Below, in pieces: positions 16,341 to 25,076 of a stretch of 64,000 nucleotides of DNA; positions within the stretch are counted from its first letter, which is position 1, and the number at the start of each line of letters is the position of its first letter. A program made the translations under genes and the position numbers. Origin of the DNA: Bradyrhizobium sp. 200 (GTDB lineage: Bacteria > Pseudomonadota > Alphaproteobacteria > Rhizobiales > Xanthobacteraceae). Where the stretch lies: contig NZ_CP064689.1 of NCBI RefSeq assembly GCF_023100945.1, positions 2,276,001 through 2,340,000 on the forward strand. Direction: 5' to 3'. The notes below the pieces were generated by a model that saw only the letters and a list, made by a program, of their open reading frames with translations, had not been told where the DNA came from and searched no databases.

Positions 16341-19300
16341 ATGCAAGCATTCCGGCCAAGATTTGTTGCGCGGCTTGTCGTTGCCGTACTTTTCGCGAGC
16401 ATCATTGCGTCGCCTTGCCAGGCGGGTCCCCAGGAAATGCTGGCGCTGATGCAACGCATTACGGCGCTTGCTCAGGAGGGGCGGTATGGGGACGCCATCG
16501 CCCTGGCAAGAAAGCTACAAATGAAGCTGAAAAAAGCTCGGGCCGACAGTCACCTTTGACGGCAACAACCCTCGTTGTGCTTGCTCAGACCCTACAGGCA
16601 CAAGGAGAGACGGCCGAAGCCGAAAAGGTGTTAGCGAGAGCGCTTGCAATTCGCGAGAAGGCGCTTGGCCTAAATCATCCTGACGTTGCCGCCGTACTTG
16701 GCACGCTAGGCCAGATAGCGCTCAGCCAGAACCGATTGAAAGAGGCTGAACGGGATACGTTGCGCGCGATAACCATCAACGAAAGTGCCGGCGGCCCTGG
16801 CAATCCGAATACAGCGTTGGCGCGCATGCAGCTTGGCAATGTTCGCCACCGTCAATTGAGAGAAGCGGAGGCGCTCGATCTTTTCAGCCGCGCACTGGAA
16901 GTCTTCCAAAATACATCGGGGCAAGCCGATATCATGGTCCCGGTTGTCCTGAACAACATCGCAGAGGTCTATAAGACGCAAGGCCGGCTACAACTTGCCG
17001 AGGAGCGATTTCTTGAAGCGCTTGCTCTTCAGGAAAAGCGACATGGCCGTGATAGCCTCTACCTGTCTTCAACGCTCAACAATCTTGGAGAGCTCAGGCG
17101 CCAGCAGGGGCGGCTTCAAGAGGCCGAGCAACTAGCGCGGCGTACATTGGCCATCCGGGAAAAGGCGCTAGGGCCCGATCATCCTGATGTCGCCGCCAGC
17201 CTCAACAACCTTGCGCTTGTTTTCTCGAGACAGGGCAGAGCTTCAGAAGCTGACGGTCTGCTGGTTCGCGCACTTGCCATCCAGGAAAAAGCTTTCGGGC
17301 CGGAGCACCCGAATGTGGCGACCGCGCTGAACAATCTCGCTGACGCGGCGACCTATCTGGGTCGAAAAAATCAAGCCGAGCAGCTTCTCCGAAAGTCCTT
17401 GGCCATTCGCGAAAAAAGCCTTGGCCCAACCCACCTCGATGTCGCCGTCTCACTCGACAACCTCGTGGCTCTGCTTTGCGACGACGCGCGTTACGCCGAA
17501 GCGGAACCGCTGGCACGCCGCTCTCTTGCCGTACGGGAAGCAGCGCTTGGCAAGCTCCACCCGCTGGTCGCAAACAGTCTGAACAACCTGGCTGTTATCA
17601 TGGACAGTGTTGGAAGACCCCAGGACGCCGAACCGCTGTTAAAGCAAGCTCTGGATGTCCGCTTGCGCTCGCTTGGCGAGGTGCACCCGGATGTAGCCAA
17701 CAGTTTCATCAATCTCGGTGCCCATCATCTGGACGCAAAGGATTGGCAGCAGGCTTACGATGCGTTTGCCGGCGCATCGGCAATATTGATCAATCGCCGT
17801 GCCGTGGAATTTGACCAGGAACCGGCAAAAGCCGATCTGAAGATCCATGAGAACTCAAATCCCTTCCCGGGAATGATCGTTGCCGCCTATGAGCTCGCTG
17901 GAACGTCCAATAGCCAAAGAGCAGTTGCGTTGCGATCCCAGGCTTTCGAGGCGGCTCAATGGATCGGAGACGAACAGGCCGCAAAAGCCATTGCCGGTAT
18001 GTCAGCCCGGCTTGCGGCGGGCAACGGGGATTTATCGGTACGCGTTCGTGAGCGGCAGGACTTGAACGAACAGGCCCTTGCCATCGATAGAATGCTCATC
18101 GCGGCCATGTCGCAGCCGAGCGCCACACGCAACCAGGCGACAGAGCAAACCATTCGTGCCCAAGCCGTGGCCGTCGCGAACCAGATAAAGCAGCTTGATC
18201 GCCTGATCGCCGCTCAGTTCTCGGGATACTCAACGCTTGTCACCAAGTCTCCGGTTTCCGTTGAGGAGATTCAGAAACAGCTTAGCCCAAACGAGGCCCT
18301 GCTTCTGTTTACCACGACCTCCCGCTTCACCTTTGTCTGGACTGTCACGCGCTCGGACGTGCGCTGGCACGCAGCTCCGATAGGTGAAAAGCAGCTTGCA
18401 GAAACAATCGGCATTTTGCGCTGCGGTCTCGACGACGGGGCGTGGACGGATAAGACACAGGTCCCTTGCGCCGAAAAGCTGGGTCGCCAGCCGGGTGCAG
18501 GTGAGCAACTGCCTTTCGATTTGGAACGAGCATTTGCGCTTCACCAGGCGCTTTTTGAGCCGGTCGCAAGGGATATTGAAGGCAAGGAGCTTATTCTTGT
18601 CCCATCCGGTCCCCTGGCCACGCTGCCTTTTCAGGTTCTGCTGACCGACAAGCCCGCGCAGGGTACCGGTCGGCCGGACCTCGCCAAGGCGCCCTGGTTA
18701 GTCAAGCGGTTTGCGACGACAGTCCTGCCATCCATCTCAAGCCTCAAAGCGTTACGTCAAATCGTCCAAAGGAGTAAGGCGCCCAAGCCATTTCTGGGCG
18801 TCGGAAACCCCTTGCTGAACGGAGATGCCCAAAGCGCTTCGGATGCGGAACGCGCCGGGCAGGCCCGCCTTCTGCAGAGTTGCGGAGAAAGGCCGGAGGC
18901 GAGAACGAGCCAGCTCGCTCAACGAGGACGACGTTCAGTCACCGCCCTTTCCGGCGGCACGGCCGACGTCGAGCAGCTCAAGCGCCAGGCGCCGTTGCCG
19001 AAACCGCGCTCGAATTGTGTCTGGTCGCGAATAGTTTTACGCCCGTCAAAGGCGAGGTCTATCTCGGCAATGAAGCGACCGAAGCAAAGCTGAAATCGCT
19101 AAGCGAAAGCGGCCGCCTGGAGCAATATCGTATCCTCCATTTTGCAACACACGGCGCGCTTTCGGGTCAGGTGCGTGGCTCGGTCGAGCCGGGGCTGATC
19201 CTGACGCCGCCGACCACCGCCACGCAGGTCGACGACGGCTATCTCTCATCATCGGAGATTTCGGGGTTCAAACTCAACGCCGACTGGGTGGTGCTTTCAG

Positions 19301-19590
19301 CCTGCAACACGGCCGGCGGCGATGCATCGAATTCGGAGGCATTCTCCGGCCTTGCGAGAGCGTTTTTCTATGCAGGAGCACGTGCGCTGTTGGTCTCGCA
19401 CTGGCCCGTTCGCTCAGATGCCGCTGTTGCCATCACGACCGGCGCAATCGATGCTATGATGTCTCATCCCGATATCGGCCGCGCTGAGGGGCTTCGCCGC
19501 TCGCTCTCGGCCTTGATTGCCAAGGGTGGCGATTATGCGCACCCGAGCGCATGGGCGCCATTTGTGCTCGTGGGAAATGGCAGCCCGTAG
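16341..19590 (+). pseudogene. TPR-CHAT protease gene broken by two frameshifts
   Basis: ATG 16341 starts a signal peptide (MQAFRPRFVARLVVAVLFAS ... CQA) and a first TPR helix. At a run of six A residues (16530-16535) the coding sense moves to another frame, which then encodes many TPR units with ALAIREKALGPDHPDVA. Near 18999-19000 one base is missing and the frame moves again. The third part holds the CHAT caspase-like domain with HFATHG (catalytic His), VLSACNT (catalytic Cys) and ARALLVSHWPV. Restoring two bases gives one protein of about 1083 residues, a typical exported TPR-CHAT protein. As written it would make only the first 72 residues. Real decay, slippage at A6 or sequencing error are all possible. 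Confidence 0.8.
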
Positions 19591-19688
19591 CGCGCGCTAC
19601 ACGTCCCTTGATATCGGCCTCGCGTGCGACGATGATTTCCGCCTGAAGTCCGTCCCGGCGGCTCCGGCGGGATACGAAAGGATCTTTC

Positions 19689-20846
19689 ATGAGCGCTGAA
19701 ATCAAGCCCTATCGCATTTCGATCGGCGACGACGTGCTCGACGATCTCAAATCGCGGCTGCGCAACACGCGCTGGCCGGAGGCCGAACTGGTCGAGGACT
19801 GGAGCCAGGGCGCGCCGCTGAAATGGATCAAGGACATTTGCCGCTACTGGGCGGAAGAGTATGATTGGCGAGGGCGCGAGGCGCAGCTCAATCGCTTTGC
19901 GCAGTTCACCACCGAAATCGACGGGCTCGACATTCATTTCCTGCACGTCCTTTCGCCGCACCCGGAAGCGATGCCGCTGGTGATCACGCATGGGTGGCCG
20001 GGTTCGGTGGTCGAGTTTCACAAGGTGATCGAGCCTCTGACCGATCCGACGGCGCATGGCGGCAACGCCGCTGATGCGTTTCATGTCGTTTGTCCCTCGC
20101 TGCCGGGCTTTGGCTTCTCTGCAAAGCCGAAGACGACCGGCTGGGGCGTCGATCGTATTGCATCGAGTTGGGCGGTGCTGATGGATCGCCTTGGATATGG
20201 GCGATACGGCGCGCAAGGCGGCGATTGGGGATCGGCAATCACTACCGCGATCGGTGCACAGGATTCCGTGCATTGTGCCGGCATTCACATCACGCTTGCG
20301 ATGTCGGCGAGACCCAATGTCGAGGGCCAGCCGACGCCTGAGGAGACGCGTGCGCTTGGGGGAATAAAGCATTATGCCGATTGGGATTCCGGCTATTCCA
20401 AGCAGCAATCGACCCGGCCGCAAACGCTTGGGTATGGGCTGACGGATTCACCGAGCGGGCAGGCGGCGTGGATCCTGGAAAAATTCTGGGCCTGGACCGA
20501 TTGCGACGGGCATCCCGAAAACATCCTTGGCCGGGACGAACTTCTCGACAACGTGATGCTCTATTGGGTGACGGCGACCGCCGCCTCATCCGCGCGTCTT
20601 TATTGGGAAAGTTTCGGGCAGAAGCGTCGGACGGCTCACAAGGTGACGGTGCCGACCGGTGTTGCCGTCTTCCCCAAGGAGATCGTCACGCCGGTGCGAA
20701 AATGGATGGACGCGAACTACACGAATATCCAGCACTGGAGCGAGATGCCGAAGGGCGGTCACTTCGCTGCTTTCGAGCAGCCGGACCTGTTCGTGCGGGA
20801 GGTGCGGAACTATTTCAGGACGCTGCGGGAGCCGCCTGTTTCCTGA
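19689..20846 (+). CDS. Epoxide hydrolase (alpha/beta hydrolase with EHN domain)
   Basis: This 385-residue protein starts at ATG 19689 behind AAAGGA. The N-terminal EHN segment (residues about 1-110) is typical of microsomal-type epoxide hydrolases. The HGWPG motif (101-105) forms the oxyanion hole. The nucleophile is Asp179 in GGDWGS, and the base His is probably His358 in KGGHFAAFEQPD. The enzyme adds water to epoxides through an ester intermediate. The usual length is about 380-400 residues, so it appears complete. It has no signal peptide. The next gene is convergent, so it is probably transcribed alone. Confidence 0.88.
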   Translation: MSAEIKPYRISIGDDVLDDLKSRLRNTRWPEAELVEDWSQGAPLKWIKDICRYWAEEYDWRGREAQLNRFAQFTTEIDGLDIHFLHVLSPHPEAMPLVITHGWPGSVVEFHKVIEPLTDPTAHGGNAADAFHVVCPSLPGFGFSAKPKTTGWGVDRIASSWAVLMDRLGYGRYGAQGGDWGSAITTAIGAQDSVHCAGIHITLAMSARPNVEGQPTPEETRALGGIKHYADWDSGYSKQQSTRPQTLGYGLTDSPSGQAAWILEKFWAWTDCDGHPENILGRDELLDNVMLYWVTATAASSARLYWESFGQKRRTAHKVTVPTGVAVFPKEIVTPVRKWMDANYTNIQHWSEMPKGGHFAAFEQPDLFVREVRNYFRTLREPPVS

Positions 20847-20869
20847 TCAGGTGGCTCCTGCGTGGCTGT

Positions 20870-21811
20870 TCAGAGATACCAGGCGAGCACGGCTTTGAGC
20901 AGGGCATTTTCGATCACCGGCAGAACGACGATCTGGTTCATGCCGGCCGCGCGCGCGAGCTGCGCCGCGATCGATTCATCGACCTTCAGATGCTCGTTGA
21001 TGGCCGGCATGCCCGTCGCCCAAGCGCCGCCGATACTGCCTTCGCCCTTGCGGATCGTCTTTGACGCATAAAGCGAGGCCAGATCGGCATTCTTGCTGCA
21101 GTCGCCAGAATGAAACACCAGTTCCGTTCGCGAAGGGTTCGGTACCCAGATCTCAAAGCGTCTCGCAATCGGCGTTGCCTGCGCGGACAGAAAAGTCATG
21201 ACCCAGGTCTGATCCTGCGGCGTCGCGTAGGGGATGCCGACGCCGCAATTGATCCCGATTTCGCTCGCTTCCTCCCAGCGCAGGAAGCTCTTGGCGTTGT
21301 GCAGGTCCTTGATGATGAGCGGCATGCCGGCCTTCCAGGCCCGGCCGGGCAGGCCAAAGCCGCGCGGAAACTTGGTGTGCCGGGAATTGAACTCGAACAT
21401 GTCGGCGGTGCCGTAATAGCCGTCGACCAGGCCCATCTCGTGGGATTTTTCCGGATCGTTGTGCCAGAGCTCGATGGCGCCGACGTGTTTTTCGTCGTCG
21501 CCGCAGAACAGCACCATCACGGCCATCAGGAATTCGCCGGCAAAAACCGGCAGCGCCACGCCGCAGGTCAATCCGGCTTCGATCGCCTCGTCCGTGCGCT
21601 TGAAGTAGGAGTTTGCGAACTGCGTCAGGATGACGGGGTGCCCCGCGGCCCAGGCCTTGCCGGGCAGGCCTTCGTCATAGGCGAATAGCGCGTTTTCGCT
21701 GACGGCCTTGAACTCCGAATACTCTTCGCTGCAAAGGCAGCCGCCGAATTCCAGGCGAGTACGGGTGCGATCGGGCACCCACAATTCAACTACGCGAATG
21801 AATGTCTTCAT
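20870..21811 (-). CDS. GAF-like repeat protein
   Basis: ATG 21811 gives 313 residues; a GTG three codons upstream (21820) is possible but an AGGTG lies at better spacing from the ATG. The protein repeats one pattern three times: E-(L/I)-W-x-(P/N)-D/P ... then G-(L/S)-(P/I)-G-(K/R/G)-A-W-x-(A/T)-G-x-P at about 50, 160 and 265. This matches GAF-type ligand-binding domains, each about 100 residues. CGVALPV and CGVGIPY carry Cys that might bind a chromophore or thiol ligand, but that is speculation. No output domain is present, so it may act as a stand-alone sensor. It lies convergent to the epoxide hydrolase gene. Confidence 0.7.
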   Translation of the reverse strand: MKTFIRVVELWVPDRTRTRLEFGGCLCSEEYSEFKAVSENALFAYDEGLPGKAWAAGHPVILTQFANSYFKRTDEAIEAGLTCGVALPVFAGEFLMAVMVLFCGDDEKHVGAIELWHNDPEKSHEMGLVDGYYGTADMFEFNSRHTKFPRGFGLPGRAWKAGMPLIIKDLHNAKSFLRWEEASEIGINCGVGIPYATPQDQTWVMTFLSAQATPIARRFEIWVPNPSRTELVFHSGDCSKNADLASLYASKTIRKGEGSIGGAWATGMPAINEHLKVDESIAAQLARAAGMNQIVVLPVIENALLKAVLAWYL

Positions 21812-21931
21812 CGGACGCACCTGTCGCTACGCCGGTATCAGCATCGGCCATTTAGCGGCGATATGTGCGATCAAATTACAGGCAGGCTGCGCCCAAAGTT
21901 CGTGCGGAATTCCGGCGCACCCAGTAGCGGC

Positions 21932-22726
21932 TCAGTCTCGATAGGACGGATCGGTGCGGTCGAGCTTGCGCAGCAGGGCCGGCCAGGCAAGGTTGCCGTT
22001 ACGGGTGCTGCGGCCGGGTTTCGGTTGCATCCGCTCATAGGTGTCTTCGAGGATGTTCTGCGGCGGATAGATCAGCTTGGTGTTGCAGGACAGCGCCATG
22101 ACCTGCACCTGGCAGGCACGTTCGAGACGGAACAGGACGTTGAATGCCGCGGGTACGGTCCGGCCGACGACAAGCAGGCCGTGATTGCGCAGGATCATGG
22201 CTTCATTGTTGCCGAGGTCTCTCACCAGCCGCTCGCGCTCGTCGACATTGTCGGCGATGCCTTCGAAATCGTGATAGGCGATATGGAGAAACCGCATCGA
22301 GGTCTGCGCCAACGGCAGCAATCCGCATTCCATGGCCGAGACGGCCATGCCGGCCGGCGTGTGCGTATGCGCAACGCAATCCATGTCGTGCTTGGCCATG
22401 TGGATGGCGCTGTGAATCACGAAACCAGCGACGTTGACGTCATAGTCGGAGGCGTTGAACAGCGTGTTGCCATCGACATCGACCTTGATCAGGCTGGAGG
22501 CGTCGATCTCTTCGTAGAGCATGCCGTATGGATTGAGCAGGAACTGGTCGGTCGTCCCCGGCACACGGCAGGAGATGTGGTTGGCGACCATCTCGGTCAT
22601 TCCGTACATCGCGGTGAGACGATAGCAGGCCGCGAGATCGACCCGCGCCTGCCATTCCTCCGCGCTCACCTGTTCGCGAACCGATTTCACGACCTTGACC
22701 GCGGGCGAACTGACGGGAGGATTCAT
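21932..22726 (-). CDS. Class II aldolase/adducin family protein
   Basis: This 264-residue protein has the class II aldolase fold. Zinc ligands are visible as HTHTPAG (two His) and, later, LRNHGLLVVGRTV (His). The early NHIS segment binds phosphate in sugar-phosphate members. The YGMLYEEIDASSLIKVD segment is typical of the adducin-type subgroup found beside aromatic or amino-acid degradation genes. Likely reactions are retro-aldol cleavage or decarboxylation, but the substrate cannot be read from the sequence. It is divergent from the downstream GST gene with a 162-base spacer. Confidence 0.82.
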   Translation of the reverse strand: MNPPVSSPAVKVVKSVREQVSAEEWQARVDLAACYRLTAMYGMTEMVANHISCRVPGTTDQFLLNPYGMLYEEIDASSLIKVDVDGNTLFNASDYDVNVAGFVIHSAIHMAKHDMDCVAHTHTPAGMAVSAMECGLLPLAQTSMRFLHIAYHDFEGIADNVDERERLVRDLGNNEAMILRNHGLLVVGRTVPAAFNVLFRLERACQVQVMALSCNTKLIYPPQNILEDTYERMQPKPGRSTRNGNLAWPALLRKLDRTDPSYRD

Positions 22727-22888
22727 GGCGTTTCTCCGCGGTTGAATTATTGGGCCGGGCAGGTCCGGATCATTGGCGATCAGAATAGCTGCAAATTTCG
22801 CTGCGCTGCAAGGTACGCACCGCAGGCATTATTGCAGGTCTGGCGGGTCAAATTCGAATGCGCTATGGCACGAGACGAGGTGAATGCC

Positions 22889-23899
22889 ATGACTAAGGGA
22901 CGTTACCGGCTGATCGGCTCGACCGCATCGCCTTACGCCATCAAGCTTCGCGCGCTGCTCCGCTACCGGAGAATTCCCTTCGACTGGGTCATCATGACCA
23001 AGGCGCTGCGCAAGGCGACCGAACATTTGCGGCCCAACTTGATTCCGGTGCTGCAGTATCCTGACGGGACCTACCGCGGCGAGACGACAATGCTGGCTTA
23101 TGATCTGGAGAGCCGTCACAAGGAACGCTCCGTCATTCCAGATGATAAGGCCGTTGCGTTCGTTTGCGATCTCCTGGAAGACCTCGCTGACGAATGGGCG
23201 GTGAAGCCGCTGTTTCTCTATCGCTGGTGGGATCCGGAAGATCAGGACTATGTCTCGCGCTGGGCCGGCGAGGAGTGGTCGGTGTCGGAGGCCGAGACGG
23301 GCAGCCCGGAAGAGATCGAGCAATTCCGCCAGCGGCAGATTTCGCGCATGGTCATTCTCGGCGCGACCGCGGAAAACAAGCCGCTGCTCGAAGAAAGTTA
23401 CCTGCGGATACTCGCCGCATTTGAGCCGCATGTCGGTATGACGAACTACCTGTTCGGCAGCCGGCCCTCGCTCGCCGATTTCGCCTGGTTCGGCCAGCTC
23501 GGCGAGATGGCGACCGACCCGACGCCGATGCGGATCATGCGCGCGAAAGCGCCGTTCACCGATCACTGGGTGCGGCGGCTGGACGATGCATCAGGGGTGG
23601 AAGGGGAGTGGTACCCGCGCGAACGGGCGCTCGGCGGCATGGCCGAGGCACTATTGAGAATTGCCGGCGGGCTCTATCTGCCGTTCCTTGTCGCCAACGC
23701 CGAAGCCTTTGCCAAAGGACTTGAGCGGCTGGAGATGAGCGTCTGGGGGCTGCCTTATGCACTGGCGCCGTTCAAATATCAGGTGAAGTGCCTGCAGCAG
23801 CTTCGCAACAAGTTTTCTGCGCTCGATGCGGACAGCCGGGCTGCGTTGCGGCCGGTGCTGGAGCGCACCGGGTGCTGGCGGCATTTGGCCGTCGGCTAG
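22889..23899 (+). CDS. Glutathione S-transferase family protein
   Basis: ATG 22889 is preceded by GAGGTG at good spacing; an in-frame ATG at 22865 is an alternative with a weaker signal. The protein has 336 residues, longer than the usual 200-230. The N-terminal thioredoxin fold includes STASPYAIKLRALLRYRRIPFDW and the glutathione-contact segment (NLIPVLQYPDG, then ETTMLAYDLE). The C-terminal helical domain holds NYLFGSRPSLADFAWFGQL, the conserved N-capping motif. A tail of about 100 residues extends beyond it. No Cys is present in the SPYA active site; Ser or Tyr may serve. Probably detoxifying or isomerising an electrophile. Confidence 0.82.
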   Translation: MTKGRYRLIGSTASPYAIKLRALLRYRRIPFDWVIMTKALRKATEHLRPNLIPVLQYPDGTYRGETTMLAYDLESRHKERSVIPDDKAVAFVCDLLEDLADEWAVKPLFLYRWWDPEDQDYVSRWAGEEWSVSEAETGSPEEIEQFRQRQISRMVILGATAENKPLLEESYLRILAAFEPHVGMTNYLFGSRPSLADFAWFGQLGEMATDPTPMRIMRAKAPFTDHWVRRLDDASGVEGEWYPRERALGGMAEALLRIAGGLYLPFLVANAEAFAKGLERLEMSVWGLPYALAPFKYQVKCLQQLRNKFSALDADSRAALRPVLERTGCWRHLAVG

Positions 23900-23917
23900 T
23901 GTTCCTCTTGAAAATCC

Positions 23918-24547
23918 TTACCTGCGGCGGCGGCTGCCCAGCGCCGTCGCGATCGATTCCGGATTCGTGATGCGCTCGATCAGCATGTCGATGCGATCGC
24001 CGCCCCAGAACAATTCGCCGTTGAAGACCATGGTCGGCACGCCGAACACGCCGAGCGCTTCCGCTTCATCGATGATGCGGTCGTGCTCGGCCCGCGCCGG
24101 TCCGTGGACGTAGGCCTCGAACGCCTCGGCCGAGCCGCCGATCGATGCGATCACGCCCGAAATGTCCGACAGCTCGTCGATTTCAAGATCATGACTCCAG
24201 AAGCGACGGAATACCATGTCGTGATAGGGCCGGAACAGGCCATGGCGCTGCGCGAACAGCATGCCCGCACTGGAATAAAAGGCGTCGTAGATGCGCCGCG
24301 GGCCCTTCATTGTGAGGCCCTGCGCATTGGTGTGGCGTCGCGCGTCCATATAGGAGTAGCGCACCTTGCGCCAGAAGTGCGGCGTGCGCTCTTCCACTGT
24401 GCCCATGAATTCAGGAATGCGCAGCGTATAGGGAAGCCATTCGAGTTCGACGCCGTGGGCTTCTTCGAGCTCGAACAGCCGCTTGTTGGCGACGAACGCG
24501 TAGGGGCTTTTGTAATCGGTGTAGATTCGTACGCGCGCTCTATCCAT
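23918..24547 (-). CDS. DsbA-fold 2-hydroxychromene-2-carboxylate isomerase family protein
   Basis: ATG 24547 gives 209 residues of the DsbA/HCCA isomerase fold. The usual CxxC is replaced by YKSPYAF, as expected for glutathione-dependent isomerases, and the C-terminus has GVFGVPTMVFNGELFWGGDR with the cis-Pro. Family members isomerise ring-opened chromene carboxylates in naphthalene-type degradation, using glutathione. Its 3' end is only 18 bases from the convergent GST stop, and the pair may serve the same detoxification chemistry. The substrate is unknown. Confidence 0.82.
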   Translation of the reverse strand: MDRARVRIYTDYKSPYAFVANKRLFELEEAHGVELEWLPYTLRIPEFMGTVEERTPHFWRKVRYSYMDARRHTNAQGLTMKGPRRIYDAFYSSAGMLFAQRHGLFRPYHDMVFRRFWSHDLEIDELSDISGVIASIGGSAEAFEAYVHGPARAEHDRIIDEAEALGVFGVPTMVFNGELFWGGDRIDMLIERITNPESIATALGSRRRR

Positions 24548-25076
24548 GGCGTGTCCTCGTTGGATCGGATGAGTATCCCCGATCCGAACAGAGCATGGAA
24601 CCATGCCGCGCGGTTTTGTCATTCCAAAAAAACGAATGGGCCCCGGTGCATGAGAGCATCGCGGGGCCCGACATCTTCGTTTTAGGCGAAGGATTTCTGG
24701 TAGACACCAGTATGATCTCAGGATCCGGCAGCGCATGGCCTTTGCGCTCCAGTCCCGCGGATATGTTCGAATTGTCGAAGGCGCGATGAGGCTGGCAGCT
24801 GCTTATGACCTCGACCGCACCTTGACCTTGCGATGAGCAAGGTCACCAGTCTGATCCGGTGGCGTCATGCTCCTCCTCAAGAGTTGGCCGACGGACTTTC
24901 GTCCGCACCCGCTGCGTGCCGCCTTGATCATATGACTTGGGCGCCAATGCCTGCGAAGCAGGGAGCCACCCGCTCCGTGACTTCAACAGGTGCAGCGCCG
25001 AAATGCTGCGGCAGATACGGGCGGGTGTCAAGCTACTATCCGATAAGCATCTGCACCGGTTCCCGGGAACAAAATG
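24548..25076. other. Intergenic region between two minus-strand units
   Basis: No gene is supported in these 529 bases. A minus-strand intrinsic terminator lies at 24626-24669. The part between it and the monooxygenase stop codon (24670-25076) shows no coding pattern or repeat that I can identify. Confidence 0.5.
24626..24669 (-). terminator. Rho-independent terminator (minus strand)
   Basis: On the minus strand an 8-bp GC stem (GGGCCCCG / CGGGGCCC) with a 16-base loop is followed after five bases by seven consecutive T. It lies about 400 bases downstream of the minus-strand monooxygenase gene and before the isomerase gene, so it separates the two transcription units. Confidence 0.65.

Noticed and set aside
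21863..22888. N-terminal extension of the GST gene through upstream sequence
   Set aside because: The extension is antisense to the class II aldolase gene and precedes a good ribosome site at ATG 22889.
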